From positions 124,001-188,000 of the forward strand of contig NZ_JAEKEZ010000034.1 of assembly GCF_016650815.1 (NCBI RefSeq): a stretch of DNA of 64,000 nucleotides, in the 5' to 3' direction. Below the pieces are notes generated by a model. The model worked only from the letters and a program-made list of their open reading frames with translations, made no database searches and was not told where the DNA came from. Position numbers and translations under genes: made by a program. This document shows, one piece after another, positions 46,975 through 56,069 of the stretch; position 1 is the first letter of the stretch; each line of letters opens with the position of its first letter. This DNA comes from Pseudomonas sp. TH31. Lineage in GTDB: Bacteria > Pseudomonadota > Gammaproteobacteria > Pseudomonadales > Pseudomonadaceae.

Positions 46975-48039
46975 ATGTCAAAGATCGACTTTACGTTAAT
47001 GAAATCTCAACTGAGTGACGCTGCTTCGTTGATGCCGAGCATTGCCGACAAAAAAATCCTGATGGGCTTCTGGCATAACTGGCCCGCGGGGCCGAGTGAC
47101 GGTTACCAGCGTGGCCAATTCGCCAACATCGCGCTGCAGGACGTGCCCAAGGATTACAACGTGGTGGCCGTGGCCTTCATGAAGGGCAATGGCATCCCGA
47201 CCTTCAAACCGTACAACCTGTCCGACACCGAGTTTCGCCGCCAGGTCGGCGTGCTGAACAGCCAGGGCCGTGCGGTGCTGATTTCCCTTGGCGGCGCCGA
47301 TGCGCACATCGAACTGCACAAAGGCAACGAGCAGCCACTGGCTAACGAAATCATTCGTCTGGTGGAAACCTACGGCTTCGATGGGCTGGACATCGATCTT
47401 GAACAAAGCGCGATTGATTTCGCCGATAACAAGACTGTCTTGCCTGCCGCGCTGAAACTGGTCAAGGACCATTACGCCGGTGAAGGCAAACACTTCATCA
47501 TCAGCATGGCGCCGGAATTCCCGTACCTGACCAGCGCCGGCAAATACGTCGGCTACCTCCAGGCCCTGGAAGGCTATTACGACTTCATCGCCCCGCAGTA
47601 TTACAACCAGGGCGGTGACGGGATCTGGGTGCAGGAAGCCAATAACGGTAACGGCGCGTGGATTGCCCAAAACAACGACGCGATGAAAGAGGACTTCCTG
47701 TTTTACCTGACCGAAAGCCTGGTGAGTGGTACTCGCGGGTTCACCAAAATCCCGGCGGACAAGTTTGTGATCGGCTTGCCGGCCAACGTCGACGCCGCGG
47801 CCACCGGGTATGTGATCGACCCGGCGGCGGTGGTAAATGCCTTCAAGCGTCTCGACGCCAAAGGGCTTTCGATCAAAGGCCTGATGACCTGGTCGGTGAA
47901 TTGGGATAACGGGGTCAACAAAGACCATGTGCCATACAACTGGGAATTCAGCCGTCGCTACGGGCCGTTGATCAACGGCAAGCGGCTTTCTTCCCACGAG
48001 GAAGAGTTCGCGACGCCTGAAGTCGCCAGCCAGCAGTAA
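46975..48039 (+). CDS. GH18 family chitinase without signal peptide
   Basis: This 354-residue enzyme is a single TIM-barrel domain. It has the GH18 signature FDGLDIDLE (residues 125-133, catalytic Glu 133), the SLGG motif in VLISLGGADA, and substrate-site stretches DFIAPQYYNQGG and LMTWSVNWDNG. No signal peptide and no chitin-binding module are present. It follows the LPMO gene by 42 bases with its own GGA-containing ribosome site, so the pair is probably one operon for chitin or a related glycan. Export would need a holin, lysis or a special system, none of which is encoded here. Confidence 0.93.
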   Translation: MSKIDFTLMKSQLSDAASLMPSIADKKILMGFWHNWPAGPSDGYQRGQFANIALQDVPKDYNVVAVAFMKGNGIPTFKPYNLSDTEFRRQVGVLNSQGRAVLISLGGADAHIELHKGNEQPLANEIIRLVETYGFDGLDIDLEQSAIDFADNKTVLPAALKLVKDHYAGEGKHFIISMAPEFPYLTSAGKYVGYLQALEGYYDFIAPQYYNQGGDGIWVQEANNGNGAWIAQNNDAMKEDFLFYLTESLVSGTRGFTKIPADKFVIGLPANVDAAATGYVIDPAAVVNAFKRLDAKGLSIKGLMTWSVNWDNGVNKDHVPYNWEFSRRYGPLINGKRLSSHEEEFATPEVASQQ

Positions 48040-48044
48040 AAAGA

Positions 48045-48070
48045 AGCCCGGCAGAGATGCCGGGCTTTTT
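48045..48070 (+). terminator. Intrinsic terminator of the LPMO-chitinase operon
   Basis: AGCCCGGC and GCCGGGCT form a stem with a six-base loop, followed by T residues, a few bases after the chitinase stop. Confidence 0.92.
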
Positions 48071-48118
48071 GGTTTTCGCCTACCATGGGGCTCTTCTCAC
48101 GAAAAAGGATGCGTTGTG

Positions 48119-48712
48119 ATGGCGAATACAGCCGACCGGGTCAACATCATTGAATCCCAGGTGTTGTCCCACGACTGGTACCTGCTGAAGAAAATCACCT
48201 TCGACTACCAGCGCAATGATGGCGAATGGCAACGCCAGACCCGCGAGGTCTACGACCGGGGCAATGGCGCGGCGATTCTGCTTTTCAACCGCGAGAAGAG
48301 AACCGTGGTGCTGACGCGCCAGTTCCGGTTGCCGGTGTTCGTCAACGGCCACGATGGTTTGCTGATCGAAGTGGCTGCCGGGCTGCTCGAAGGCGCGGCA
48401 CCTGAAGAGCGCATCCGCGCTGAAGCCGAAGAGGAAACCGGCTATCGCGTTCACCACGTGCAAAAGGTTTTCGAATCCTACATGAGCCCCGGCTCGGTCA
48501 CTGAAAAGCTGCACTTCTTCATCGCTGAATATGATGCAACGTCGAAAGTCAGTGATGGCGGTGGGCTGGAGGAAGAGACGGAAGAGCTGGAAGTGCTGGA
48601 GTGGACATTTGACGAGGCGCTCGAGGCGTTTTATCGCGGGGAAATCTGCGATGCGAAGACCATCATGCTGTTGCAGTACGCCGCGATGAAAAACCTCTTC
48701 GCCCCGGTTTAA
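48119..48712 (+). CDS. nudK: NUDIX hydrolase, NudK-like
   Basis: This 197-residue protein has the Nudix box GLLEGAAPEERIRAEAEEET (residues about 88-107), continuing GY. It also has the ADP-sugar type features TRQFRLPVFVNGH and SPGSVTEKLHFFIAEYD. E. coli NudK splits GDP-mannose. The symbol is a similarity-based suggestion. ATG 48119 is preferred over the GTG just before it. It is a single-gene unit between a terminator and a REP element. Confidence 0.82.
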   Translation: MANTADRVNIIESQVLSHDWYLLKKITFDYQRNDGEWQRQTREVYDRGNGAAILLFNREKRTVVLTRQFRLPVFVNGHDGLLIEVAAGLLEGAAPEERIRAEAEEETGYRVHHVQKVFESYMSPGSVTEKLHFFIAEYDATSKVSDGGGLEEETEELEVLEWTFDEALEAFYRGEICDAKTIMLLQYAAMKNLFAPV

Positions 48713-48727
48713 GAGTGCATTACGCGC

Positions 48728-48815
48728 CCTGTAGGAGCTGCCGAAGGCTGCGATCTTTTGATCTTTTTTTAGACGCGAAGATCAAAAGATCGCAGCCTTT
48801 GGCAGCTCCTACAGG
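48728..48815. repeat. REP doublet (REPIN-like), family A
   Basis: Arms at 48728-48763 and 48780-48815 (36 bases, one mismatch) of the GTAGGAGCTGCCGAAGGCTG family flank a 16-base centre. It is located between the convergent nudK and ogt genes and ends one base before the ogt stop. Confidence 0.93.
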
Positions 48816-48816
48816 A

Positions 48817-49329
48817 TCAAAAGCCCTCGAGTCTTGCAGACCCCAGCCACTGGCGGCCCTCAAGTGTGAGTAACAATTCCTTCGCCTCAAGCCCCCCGGC
48901 AAACCCGGTCAATTTCCCCGACGCCCCAATCACCCGGTGACACGGCGCGACAATCGAGATCGGGTTCTTGCCATTCGCCGCCCCCACCGCCCGAACCGCA
49001 CTCGGATTGCCAATCTGCTCGGCAATCTGGCTGTAGCTGCGGGTCTCGCCAAACGGGATAGTCAGCAGCGCCTGCCAGACCTTTTTCTGGAACTCGGTCC
49101 CGGCAAAATCCAGCTCCAGGTCGAACTGATTGCGCGTACCGGCAAAGTATTCCTGCAACTGTAGAACGGCGCGTACCAGGATTGGATTGTCCGCCGCTTC
49201 CGTCATCGGCCCGAGCCTGACGCGGTTCGGTTTGTCGTTTTCCCAGAGGATGGCCGCCAGTCTTGAACCGTTCGCGACCAGCTTCAACTCGCCGACCGGG
49301 GAGGGCATGGTGGTGCAGGTGTAGGTCAT
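48817..49329 (-). CDS. ogt: Methylated-DNA--protein-cysteine methyltransferase
   Basis: This suicide enzyme repairs O6-methylguanine. The 170-residue protein has the DNA-binding helix region SYSQIAEQIGNPSAVRAVGA and the active site IVAPCHRVIGASGKLTGFAG with acceptor Cys 130. No AdaA regulatory domain is attached, so Ogt or a plain Ada C-terminal relative is meant. It is divergent from ggt. Confidence 0.94.
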   Translation of the reverse strand: MTYTCTTMPSPVGELKLVANGSRLAAILWENDKPNRVRLGPMTEAADNPILVRAVLQLQEYFAGTRNQFDLELDFAGTEFQKKVWQALLTIPFGETRSYSQIAEQIGNPSAVRAVGAANGKNPISIVAPCHRVIGASGKLTGFAGGLEAKELLLTLEGRQWLGSARLEGF

Positions 49330-49478
49330 GCCGGCGGACTCCGAAAAAGACTGAACAGGCGCTCAGCATACTGCCTGATCGGGGAGGCGCAATACGCAAT
49401 CCCAGCCATACTGGCTACTGCTCTTGAAGCGTTCCCTCTGTTTGATACAGAGCCTGAAAACAAAAAAGAGACCGAATC

Positions 49479-51205
49479 ATGAAGTTCGAACCTTTTGCCA
49501 AATCGCTGTTAGCGACCTCCTTGGCGCTCAGTTGCCTCAGTGCATACGCCGCTTCCGTGGCCCCGGTTGCGGCCGAAAACGGCATGGTGGTCACCGCCCA
49601 GCATCTGGCCACTCACGTGGGCGTGGATGAACTCAAGAACGGCGGCAACGCCGTAGATGCCGCGGTTGCGGTCGCCTATGCGCTGGCGGTGGTTTATCCC
49701 GCGGCGGGCAACCTGGGCGGCGGTGGTTTCATGACCATTCAACTGGCGGACGGGCGCAAGACCTTCCTCGATTTCCGCGAAAAAGCCCCGCTGGCGGCCA
49801 CCGCCAATATGTACCTGGACAAGGACGGCAACGTCGTCCCGGACCTGAGCACCCGTGGCCACTTGGCCGTGGGCGTGCCGGGCACCGTGTCTGGCATGGA
49901 ACTGGCCCTGAGCAAATACGGAACCAAACCCCGTAAGGAGGTGATCGCCCCGGCGATCAAATTCGCCGAAGAAGGCTTCGTGCTGGAACAGGGCGATGTC
50001 GATCTGCTGGAAACCGCGACCGACGTGTTCAAGAAGGACATGCGTGATTCGGGTTCGATCTTCCTGAGCAATGGCGAACCGATGCAAGTCGGGCAAAAAC
50101 TGGTGCAAAAGGACCTGGGCAAAACCCTGCGGGAAATCTCCGAGAAGGGCGCCGACGGGTTCTATAAAGGTTGGGTGGCCGACGCCATCGTCACGTCCAG
50201 CCAGGCCAACAAGGGCATCATTACCCAGGCCGACCTCGATAAATACAAGACCCGTGAACTGGCCCCGGTGGAGTGTGATTATCGCGGCTACCATGTGGTC
50301 TCGGCGCCACCACCAAGCTCCGGCGGCGTGGTGATCTGCGAGATCATGAACATCCTCGACGGCTACCCGATGAAAGACTTGGGCTACCACTCGGCCCAGG
50401 GCATGCACTATCAGATTGAAGCGATGCGCCACGCCTATGTGGACCGCAACAGCTACCTCGGCGACCCGGACTTCGTGAAGAACCCGATTGCCCACCTGCT
50501 CGACAAAAACTACGCGACCAAACTGCGCGCCGCCATCGAACCGCAAAAGGCCGGCGTGTCCCGCGAGATCAAACCCGGCGTAGCGCCGCATGAGGGCAGC
50601 AACACCACGCACTTCTCCATCGTCGACAAGTGGGGCAACGCGGTGTCGATGACCTACACCCTCAACGACTGGTTCGGCGCTGGCGTCATGGCCAGCAAAA
50701 CCGGGGTCATTCTCAACGACGAAATGGACGATTTCACCTCGAAAATCGGCGTGCCAAACATGTACGGCCTGGTACAAGGCGAGGCAAACGCCATCGCCCC
50801 CGGCAAGGCCCCGCTGTCCTCCATGAGCCCGACCATCGTCACCAAGGACGGCAAAGTGGTCATGGTCGTCGGCACGCCTGGCGGTAGCCGCATTATCACC
50901 GCGACCTTGCTGACGATCCTCAACGTCATCGACTATGGCATGAACATTCAGGAAGCCGTGGATGCGCCGCGTTTCCACCAGCAGTGGTTGCCGGAAGAGA
51001 CCAACCTGGAGACCTTCACCACCAGCCCGGATACGGTGAAGATCCTCGAAAGCTGGGGACATAAATTTGCCAAGCCTCAGGATGCCAATCATGTGGCGGC
51101 GATTCTGGTCGGCGCGCCTTCGCTGGGGGTAAACCGGTGGGCAATAATCGCTTCTATGGGGCGAATGATCCGCGCAGGAATACCGGGTTGTCGTTGGGGT
51201 ATTGA
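49479..51205 (+). CDS. ggt: Gamma-glutamyltransferase (one-base frame break near the end)
   Basis: This periplasmic enzyme cleaves gamma-glutamyl bonds of glutathione. It has a signal peptide (LLATSLALSCLSAYA) and processes itself at the conserved Thr 376 in GSNTTHFSIVDK, giving large and small subunits. The substrate loop stretch PLSSMSPTIV and GGSRIITATLLTILNVIDYG are conserved. Near the end the frame breaks at a five-G run (51125-51129). Adding one G gives SLGGKPVGNNRFYGANDPRR and a stop at 51203-51205, the family C-terminus. Without it the frame runs into a non-homologous tail to 51311. The catalytic core is intact either way. Confidence 0.94.
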
Positions 51206-51319
51206 GTTCTTGCAACACCGCCTCGGCCACCCTGAGCGGGTTGGTCGAGTTGAAGGTGTTCGAGAAGCGAAAAAGGGGGCGAGAGTGGGTAATACCGATC
51301 AGTTAAGCTAAACACGATC

Positions 51320-51452
51320 TGTAGCAGCTGGCGAAGCCTGCGTTCGGCTGCGCAGCAGTCGTAAAATCTGAGAACGCGGTCTTTCGGATACACCGCGTCG
51401 TCTGGATTGACGACTGCTACGCAGCCGAACGCAGGCTTCGCCAGCTGCTACA
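51320..51452. repeat. Long inverted repeat, family C
   Basis: Two 43-base arms (51320-51362 and 51410-51452) with one mismatch, built on TGTAGCAGCTGGCGAAGCCT and CGTTCGGCTGCG, flank a 47-base centre. The centre contains a smaller stem (ACGCGGT/ACCGCGT). It differs in sequence from families A and B and occurs once in the window. Confidence 0.9.
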
Positions 51453-51648
51453 AAGCGTGTGTCACCTTGAGATCTTCTTAACTGATCGGCATTACGCGAG
51501 CGTGGGTGTTCTTCTTGCGAGCAGCGCCCTAGGGCTGTTCTATATAACAGCGTTTTGCGGCATTATCGACGATGCGCGTCCATGCCCGGCCTCCAGTGAG
51601 CAGGTTGCGTCCCCCCTTAATCTGATGGACTACTTTAAGGCTCCTGTC

Positions 51649-52182
51649 ATGACCACTGCACTGCTGATCATCGATGTCCAACAAGCCCTGTGCTCCGGCG
51701 AGTTCGAATGCTTCGACATCAAACACGTCATCCAAAACATCAACAGCCTGAGCGCCAAGGCCAGGGGAACCGGGATCCCGGTGATCCTGATCCAGCACGA
51801 AGCCAAGGATGATTTACTGCAGCACGGCTCTGAAGGTTGGCAATTGGCCGAAAGCCTGGAAACGTCGCCGCAAGATCTGCGTGTGCGCAAAACCACGCGG
51901 GACTCGTTCTATCAGACTAACCTTGGTCAGCTCTTGCCTAAAGAGGACTTCGAACGCCTGATCATCTGCGGCCTGCAAACTGACTATTGCGTCAACGCCA
52001 CTGTCCGCCAGGCCCTGACGCTGGGCTACGACGTGGTCCTCGCCGGCGACGCGCATTCCACTGTCGACAACGGCAACCTCAGCGCTGAAGAGATCATCGC
52101 CGAACACAACGCAGACCTGGCGCATTTGACGGGCCCTGTGGCGCGAATCGACGTGCTACCTACCGCCAAAATCCACCTCTAA
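51649..52182 (+). CDS. Isochorismatase-like cysteine hydrolase
   Basis: This 177-residue protein has the catalytic Asp in TALLIIDVQQALCSG, the Lys region RVRKTTRDSFYQT and the nucleophile Cys in IICGLQTDYCVNATVRQALT. Members hydrolyse small amides (nicotinamidase-like) or isochorismate. The substrate here is not known. ATG 51649 (MTTALLII) is chosen. The open frame upstream of it (51457-51648) has no family similarity. Confidence 0.88.
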   Translation: MTTALLIIDVQQALCSGEFECFDIKHVIQNINSLSAKARGTGIPVILIQHEAKDDLLQHGSEGWQLAESLETSPQDLRVRKTTRDSFYQTNLGQLLPKEDFERLIICGLQTDYCVNATVRQALTLGYDVVLAGDAHSTVDNGNLSAEEIIAEHNADLAHLTGPVARIDVLPTAKIHL

Positions 52183-52214
52183 AACCACTCCGAATCCTCA
52201 AGCGAGCGAGCTCT

Positions 52215-52264
52215 CCTGTGGCGAGGGGGCTTGCCCCCGTTGGGTTGCGCAGCAGCCCCCCCCC
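52215..52264. repeat. Solitary REP-like unit
   Basis: A GC-rich unit of the kind TGTGGCGAGGGGGCTTGCCC-CCGTTGGG with TTGCGCAGCAGCCCC lies between the hydrolase and the convergent TetR gene. It has internal short palindromes but no inverted partner. It ends in a run of nine C followed by A residues. Confidence 0.65.
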
Positions 52265-52272
52265 AAAAAAAT

Positions 52273-52914
52273 TCAAGTTGCAAACAACAACCCGCCTATC
52301 GCTCCAACCCGCTCCGGCACCACACCCCCCAAAACCAACCGCGTAATCGTCGCCGCAGCCTGCGAAAAGTCCCCATCGTCCGGCACCTGCCGCCCGGTGA
52401 TATGCGCCATCTGCCAACCCAGATTGGTATAGGTGCGCGTCGCCGACCAGATAAACAACATCAAATGCTCTGGATCCACCGGCGCCAGCAACCCGCGATC
52501 AATCCAGCTGCGCAGGCACTCGACATTGCGCTGAGCCTCGGCATACAACAAATCCCGACACTCCTCAGGCAACTGCCGACCACCCAGCAGCAACTCACTA
52601 CTGAACACCTTGGCAATGTGCGGATGTTCCCGCGCGATGCGGATCCGCGCCGCAATATAAGCCTGCAACCCCGCCACCGGATCGTCGCTCTCGCGCAACA
52701 CCGCCGAGGCCTCCAGCAACGGTTCGACAAACTCCAGTAACACCTTGGCGTAGAGGTTTTCCTTGCTCTGGTAGTAGTAATAAAGATTCGCCTTCGCCAG
52801 CCCCGCGCGCAGCGCGATGTCCAGGGTCTGGGTGGCGTCGAAGCCTTTGGCGGCGAATTCTTCGCTGGCGGCGGCCAGGATCAGGCGCTGATTGCGTTGG
52901 CGAATGCTGGTCAT
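52273..52914 (-). CDS. TetR/AcrR family transcriptional regulator
   Basis: This 213-residue regulator has the N-terminal HTH (ILAAASEEFAAKGFDATQTL to LAKANLYYYYQSKENLYAKV, residues about 12-58). The C-terminal domain (EHPHIAKVFSSELLLGGRQL) resembles the RutR-type effector domain. No target is clear. The convergent cysteine hydrolase gene downstream is not obviously controlled by it. RutR relatives regulate pyrimidine catabolism, in which hydrolases of the neighbouring kind occur, but this link is inference. Confidence 0.88.
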   Translation of the reverse strand: MTSIRQRNQRLILAAASEEFAAKGFDATQTLDIALRAGLAKANLYYYYQSKENLYAKVLLEFVEPLLEASAVLRESDDPVAGLQAYIAARIRIAREHPHIAKVFSSELLLGGRQLPEECRDLLYAEAQRNVECLRSWIDRGLLAPVDPEHLMLFIWSATRTYTNLGWQMAHITGRQVPDDGDFSQAAATITRLVLGGVVPERVGAIGGLLFAT

Positions 52915-53060
52915 GGAGAAGGAACGAAAGATAAGGACATGAGAAGGACTTGGGGGATTCTGGCTCGTAATATATAAAACTATACAGCGAATGAGCCAGA
53001 CGCGACGGTGCGAATCGTCTGATCCCTACGGCAAGGATGTCGCACATGCAATGTGTGAAT

Positions 53061-53692
53061 TTACGGCGAACCGAAAATCTCGATCAACTCGCTCAGGAAG
53101 GCACTCACCAAATCCCGCTGCCGGGCAGAGTGTCGTACCGCCGCATGAAAGCCGACCTCATAGCGTAGAAGTTCAGGATTGAGCGGATGTAACTGCCCCA
53201 ATTGTTCATGCTTCGCCGCATAGTGTTGCGGCAGAAACCCCAAGTGTTGGCCTGACAGAATCAGCAGCGCGGCGCCGTCCATGCTGTCGGTGAGTACCGT
53301 CAAGCGTTCTATCGCGGCCGGTGCCGGCATTTCCGGCAAAGGATGGCTGGGCCATACCCAGTCATGCCCGGCGACTTCCTTTCTGGTCAACTCGCCTACA
53401 TGTTCGAACAGCGGGTGAGTGGGCGCGCAATAAGCGATTTGGGTTTCCTGGAACAACGGGAAGTAGTCGATGTTGGGCAAGCGGTGCCAGAAGTAACCGA
53501 TCGCCAGATCGATATGGCTGTTGATGATTTTCTCTTCCAGCAGTGATGACGACAGCTCGGTGAAGTGGAAATACAAGCCCTCATGCCGAGAGTGTAAACG
53601 GGCGATGGCCAGGGCGATTTTCTTATTGGCAACAGGATCGATTTGACCGAGCAGGCCAATGTTGATGTTGCCCGAGACCTTTCGGTTGAGCG
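53061..53692 (-). pseudogene. LysR-type regulator, N-terminal HTH lost
   Basis: About 209 residues of a LysR effector-binding domain read openly, from LNRKVSGNINIGLLGQ to LSELIEIFGSP at the stop. They include LRYEVGFHAAVRHSARQRDL near the end. The preceding HTH and linker (about 90 residues) are absent. At about 53690 the sequence changes to the opposite strand of a nitrilase-family gene. The frame continues upstream only through the complement of that gene, so the long open frame starting near 53837 is not a real protein start. The gene is most likely non-functional. Confidence 0.85.
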
Positions 53693-54026
53693 CTGGCCGG
53701 CGCCGATCTGCTCTGCGCCCCGTCAACTGGCCCGACGGCCCAAGGCCGCAAACCGAGCGCCCCGCAGAAGTCGTACGGGTCCAGGCCAATGCATCAGTGA
53801 ACGAATGTTCATTGCCGCGTGTGACCGACATGGCCACGAGCGCGGCGTCAGCTGGGTGCAGGGTTCAGTCATCGTCGATGCCGATGGTTACCCTTTGGCG
53901 GGGCCGGCGGAGCAGGGCGGCGAGCAAATTTTGCTCGCAACACTTAACCTGGTCGAGGCGCGGAACAAGCGGATCAGTGAGCGTAATGACCTGCATCGTG
54001 ATCGGCGGCCATCGTTGTACGGGTGA
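53690..54026 (+). pseudogene. Nitrilase/carbon-nitrogen hydrolase family, C-terminal fragment
   Basis: Read across two single-base gaps, the fragment gives ALAGADLLCAP-VNWPDGPRPQTER, VVRVQANASVN, then RMFIAACDRHGHERGVSW and ISERNDLHRDRRPSLYG before the stop. This matches the C-terminal third of nitrilase-superfamily amidases. The catalytic Glu, Lys and Cys would lie upstream and are missing. The two frame gaps, near 53722 (one G) and 53802 (one C), have the same form as those in intact genes of this window. The 5' end abuts the truncated LysR gene. Confidence 0.75.
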
Positions 54027-54221
54027 GGCATGAAATGCCCCGTGCACCGAGTTCCTTGGCCGTAAGCACCACTTTTCCTTGTATCGCATGGTCCGGCATA
54101 GCGTAACGCCTGCAAGTGAAGGTATGACCGGGTCTGGAGTGGCATCGTCAAAAGATAAGCCAGTGCGGGCGGGATGAACTGTTCAGTTTTTTTTCGGACA
54201 ATCGCCAGCGCTGCGGGAGTC

Positions 54222-54752
54222 TCAAGTCAGATAGGGGCTGGCAGTCCCGGGGTGTTCCGTACACGCTGAAGCCTGAAGAAAGATCGGGAGGTCTGTTGCC
54301 GGTGGAGAAATGTCGAGGTGATACAACATGCTCGCGATGTTTCCACGGTGATAGGTCGTGTGATTGACCACATGCAGAAAAATGTCTTCGCGGGACATGT
54401 TGCCAAGGCCTCCGCCGATGAACTGAAACTCGATCACTTCACTTAACTGCACCGGGGACAGCGAATCCGCATAGTTGACATACCAACGGTCTATCTCGCG
54501 TTGAGCGGCGACAAGATCCCGGATAGAAGGGTGGTCGGCCGGATTGCGCGTAGTAAGACCATGAGGCTCGCCAAGCAAGTGGCACTTCCAGACAAAATCC
54601 ATGGCGTACGAATGATTGAGCGTTCGGATGATATTGCCGAAAAATCCCGGGTCCGGTGCAGTCAGTTGAGATTCCGGAAGGTTTTCCAGCGCGGATAAAA
54701 AAGTGTCGTCCGCCCACGCCTTGTAGCGTGTGAGAGTGTGTACCGAGTTCAC
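54222..54752 (-). CDS. DinB family protein (1)
   Basis: This 176-residue four-helix DinB/YfiT-like protein has the metal-binding histidines in TLNHSYAMDF and FLHVVNHTTYHRGNIASMLY. Family members include bacillithiol- and mycothiol-dependent transferases and metal-dependent isomerases or hydrolases. The role here is unknown. It is followed on the same strand, upstream, by a second DinB gene of similar sequence, suggesting an ancient duplication. Confidence 0.85.
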   Translation of the reverse strand: MNSVHTLTRYKAWADDTFLSALENLPESQLTAPDPGFFGNIIRTLNHSYAMDFVWKCHLLGEPHGLTTRNPADHPSIRDLVAAQREIDRWYVNYADSLSPVQLSEVIEFQFIGGGLGNMSREDIFLHVVNHTTYHRGNIASMLYHLDISPPATDLPIFLQASACTEHPGTASPYLT

Positions 54753-54839
54753 AATATTTCCTTATGTAGTCAAACCGGGTGGAACAGCGTAGGTCTCAGG
54801 CGCCAACAGTCCTGGTTGCTGATTATTTTGGGGCGCCCA

Positions 54840-55352
54840 TCACAATGCGTGTGATCGACGTGAAGGTTCAGTGCGATGCAGATACACGGCAAACGTATCC
54901 CACGGCAGTTCAATAGACAGTTGCTTCATGATTTGACCCACTTCACCGCGGTGGTACCCGGCATGCGTGACGACATGGGTCAGCATTTCTTCACGTGACA
55001 TATAGCCGGCGTCTGCGTCGGTAAAAACGAAAGGCACGGATTCGGACAACAAGGACGGGGTCACGTTCTCCAGGTACTCGAGGTACCAACGATCGGTGGC
55101 TGCTACGGCGACGCGCAGATCAGCCAGTGAAGGTATCTGCGGTGTGTTGTCTGTGGAAAATCCGTGTGGCTTGCCCACCAGATGCGCAGCAAATATCTGG
55201 CTGACGACATGGGCGTGATTGATCAACCGCAATGCAGTGCGGAGTTCTTCTTTGTGGCGTTCGGGATCAAAGCCTTCCATCTTGTTTAGCAGCTCGCTGT
55301 TGGCCCATGCCTGATAGCTGAAAAGCGTACGAAGTAAGGGTGATGCGCTCAT
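54840..55352 (-). CDS. DinB family protein (2)
   Basis: This 170-residue DinB-fold protein starts MSASPLLRTLFSYQAWANSE and has the His motif LTHVVTHAGYHRGEVGQIMK. It shares the plan of the neighbouring gene (YQAWAN/YKAWAD start, LVGKPHGFST/LLGEPHGLTT, DRWYLEYLEN/DRWYVNYADS). ATG 55352 is preferred. The frame's upstream extension crosses the divergent TetR promoter. It probably forms an operon with DinB (1), 87 bases downstream. Confidence 0.85.
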   Translation of the reverse strand: MSASPLLRTLFSYQAWANSELLNKMEGFDPERHKEELRTALRLINHAHVVSQIFAAHLVGKPHGFSTDNTPQIPSLADLRVAVAATDRWYLEYLENVTPSLLSESVPFVFTDADAGYMSREEMLTHVVTHAGYHRGEVGQIMKQLSIELPWDTFAVYLHRTEPSRRSHAL

Positions 55353-55422
55353 GATCCGTGATCCCTTCTGAAGTTCTAGAATGTGAATACTCTGTTTATA
55401 TTTTGATTCCAGGGAGCGATTT

Positions 55423-56037
55423 TTGACTACTCGCATTTCATCGACGCATTCCCGGATGCGAAAGGAGCCACGCCAGGCGCGTTCTCGTGCCACGGTCGAT
55501 TCCATTGTTCAGGCAGGTGCTCGCGTTTTGAGCGACCGGGGATGGGCGGGTTTCAATACCAACGACGTGGCTGATGCGGCTGGCGTGAGTATTGGATCGC
55601 TCTATCAGTACTTTCCAGACAAGCAAGCGCTGGTCGAAGCCATTCGGCAACATCACCTCAATGATGTTCTGGCGGTCATACGCACCGTGGGTAGCGGCGA
55701 AAAACATCCCGGGCAGCTAGTGGACGAGCTGGTCGACGGCATGATTGCGGCACACAGCATTCATCCGGAACTTCATCGAGTGTTGCTTGATATTGCCCCG
55801 CCGCATTCAAGTGCCATATCCGCTCATAGCGTGTTCGAAGCGCAATATCTGGCGCGATATAGAGCCGTTGTTGAGGCTTACCCGGGCTCACGAGGCCGCG
55901 CGGTGAACTCAATGGTGGCGCAAGTACTCTGCGCCGCAGTGGAAGGGGTCATTCATGGCGCAGCCAGAAGCGGAACGTTGAAATCCAAAGAGCTGAAAGA
56001 AGAGCTTGTGCACTTGGTCTGTTCGTATTTAGGTTAG
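55423..56037 (+). CDS. TetR/AcrR family transcriptional regulator
   Basis: This 204-residue regulator has an N-terminal HTH (VDSIVQAGARVLSDRGWAGF to GSLYQYFPDKQALVEAIRQH, residues about 25-75). The start is taken as TTG at 55423 because GGGAG lies six bases before it. An ATG at 55456 (MRKEPRQARSRATV) lacks such a site and is the alternative. It is divergent from the two DinB genes with only 70 bases between, the usual arrangement of a local repressor and its targets. Confidence 0.88.
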   Translation: MTTRISSTHSRMRKEPRQARSRATVDSIVQAGARVLSDRGWAGFNTNDVADAAGVSIGSLYQYFPDKQALVEAIRQHHLNDVLAVIRTVGSGEKHPGQLVDELVDGMIAAHSIHPELHRVLLDIAPPHSSAISAHSVFEAQYLARYRAVVEAYPGSRGRAVNSMVAQVLCAAVEGVIHGAARSGTLKSKELKEELVHLVCSYLG

Positions 56038-56069
56038 GGCCTGCCACGTAACCAACAGGATAAGAACAA

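Noticed and set aside
51206-51311. The extra C-terminal tail of the gamma-glutamyltransferase frame
   Set aside because: With one base restored, the protein ends at 51205 with the family C-terminus. The tail is out-of-frame sequence.
53643-54026. The same-frame open stretch as one intact 127-residue protein
   Set aside because: Only its second half matches the nitrilase family. The first half is the wrong frame of the nitrilase plus the complement of LysR.
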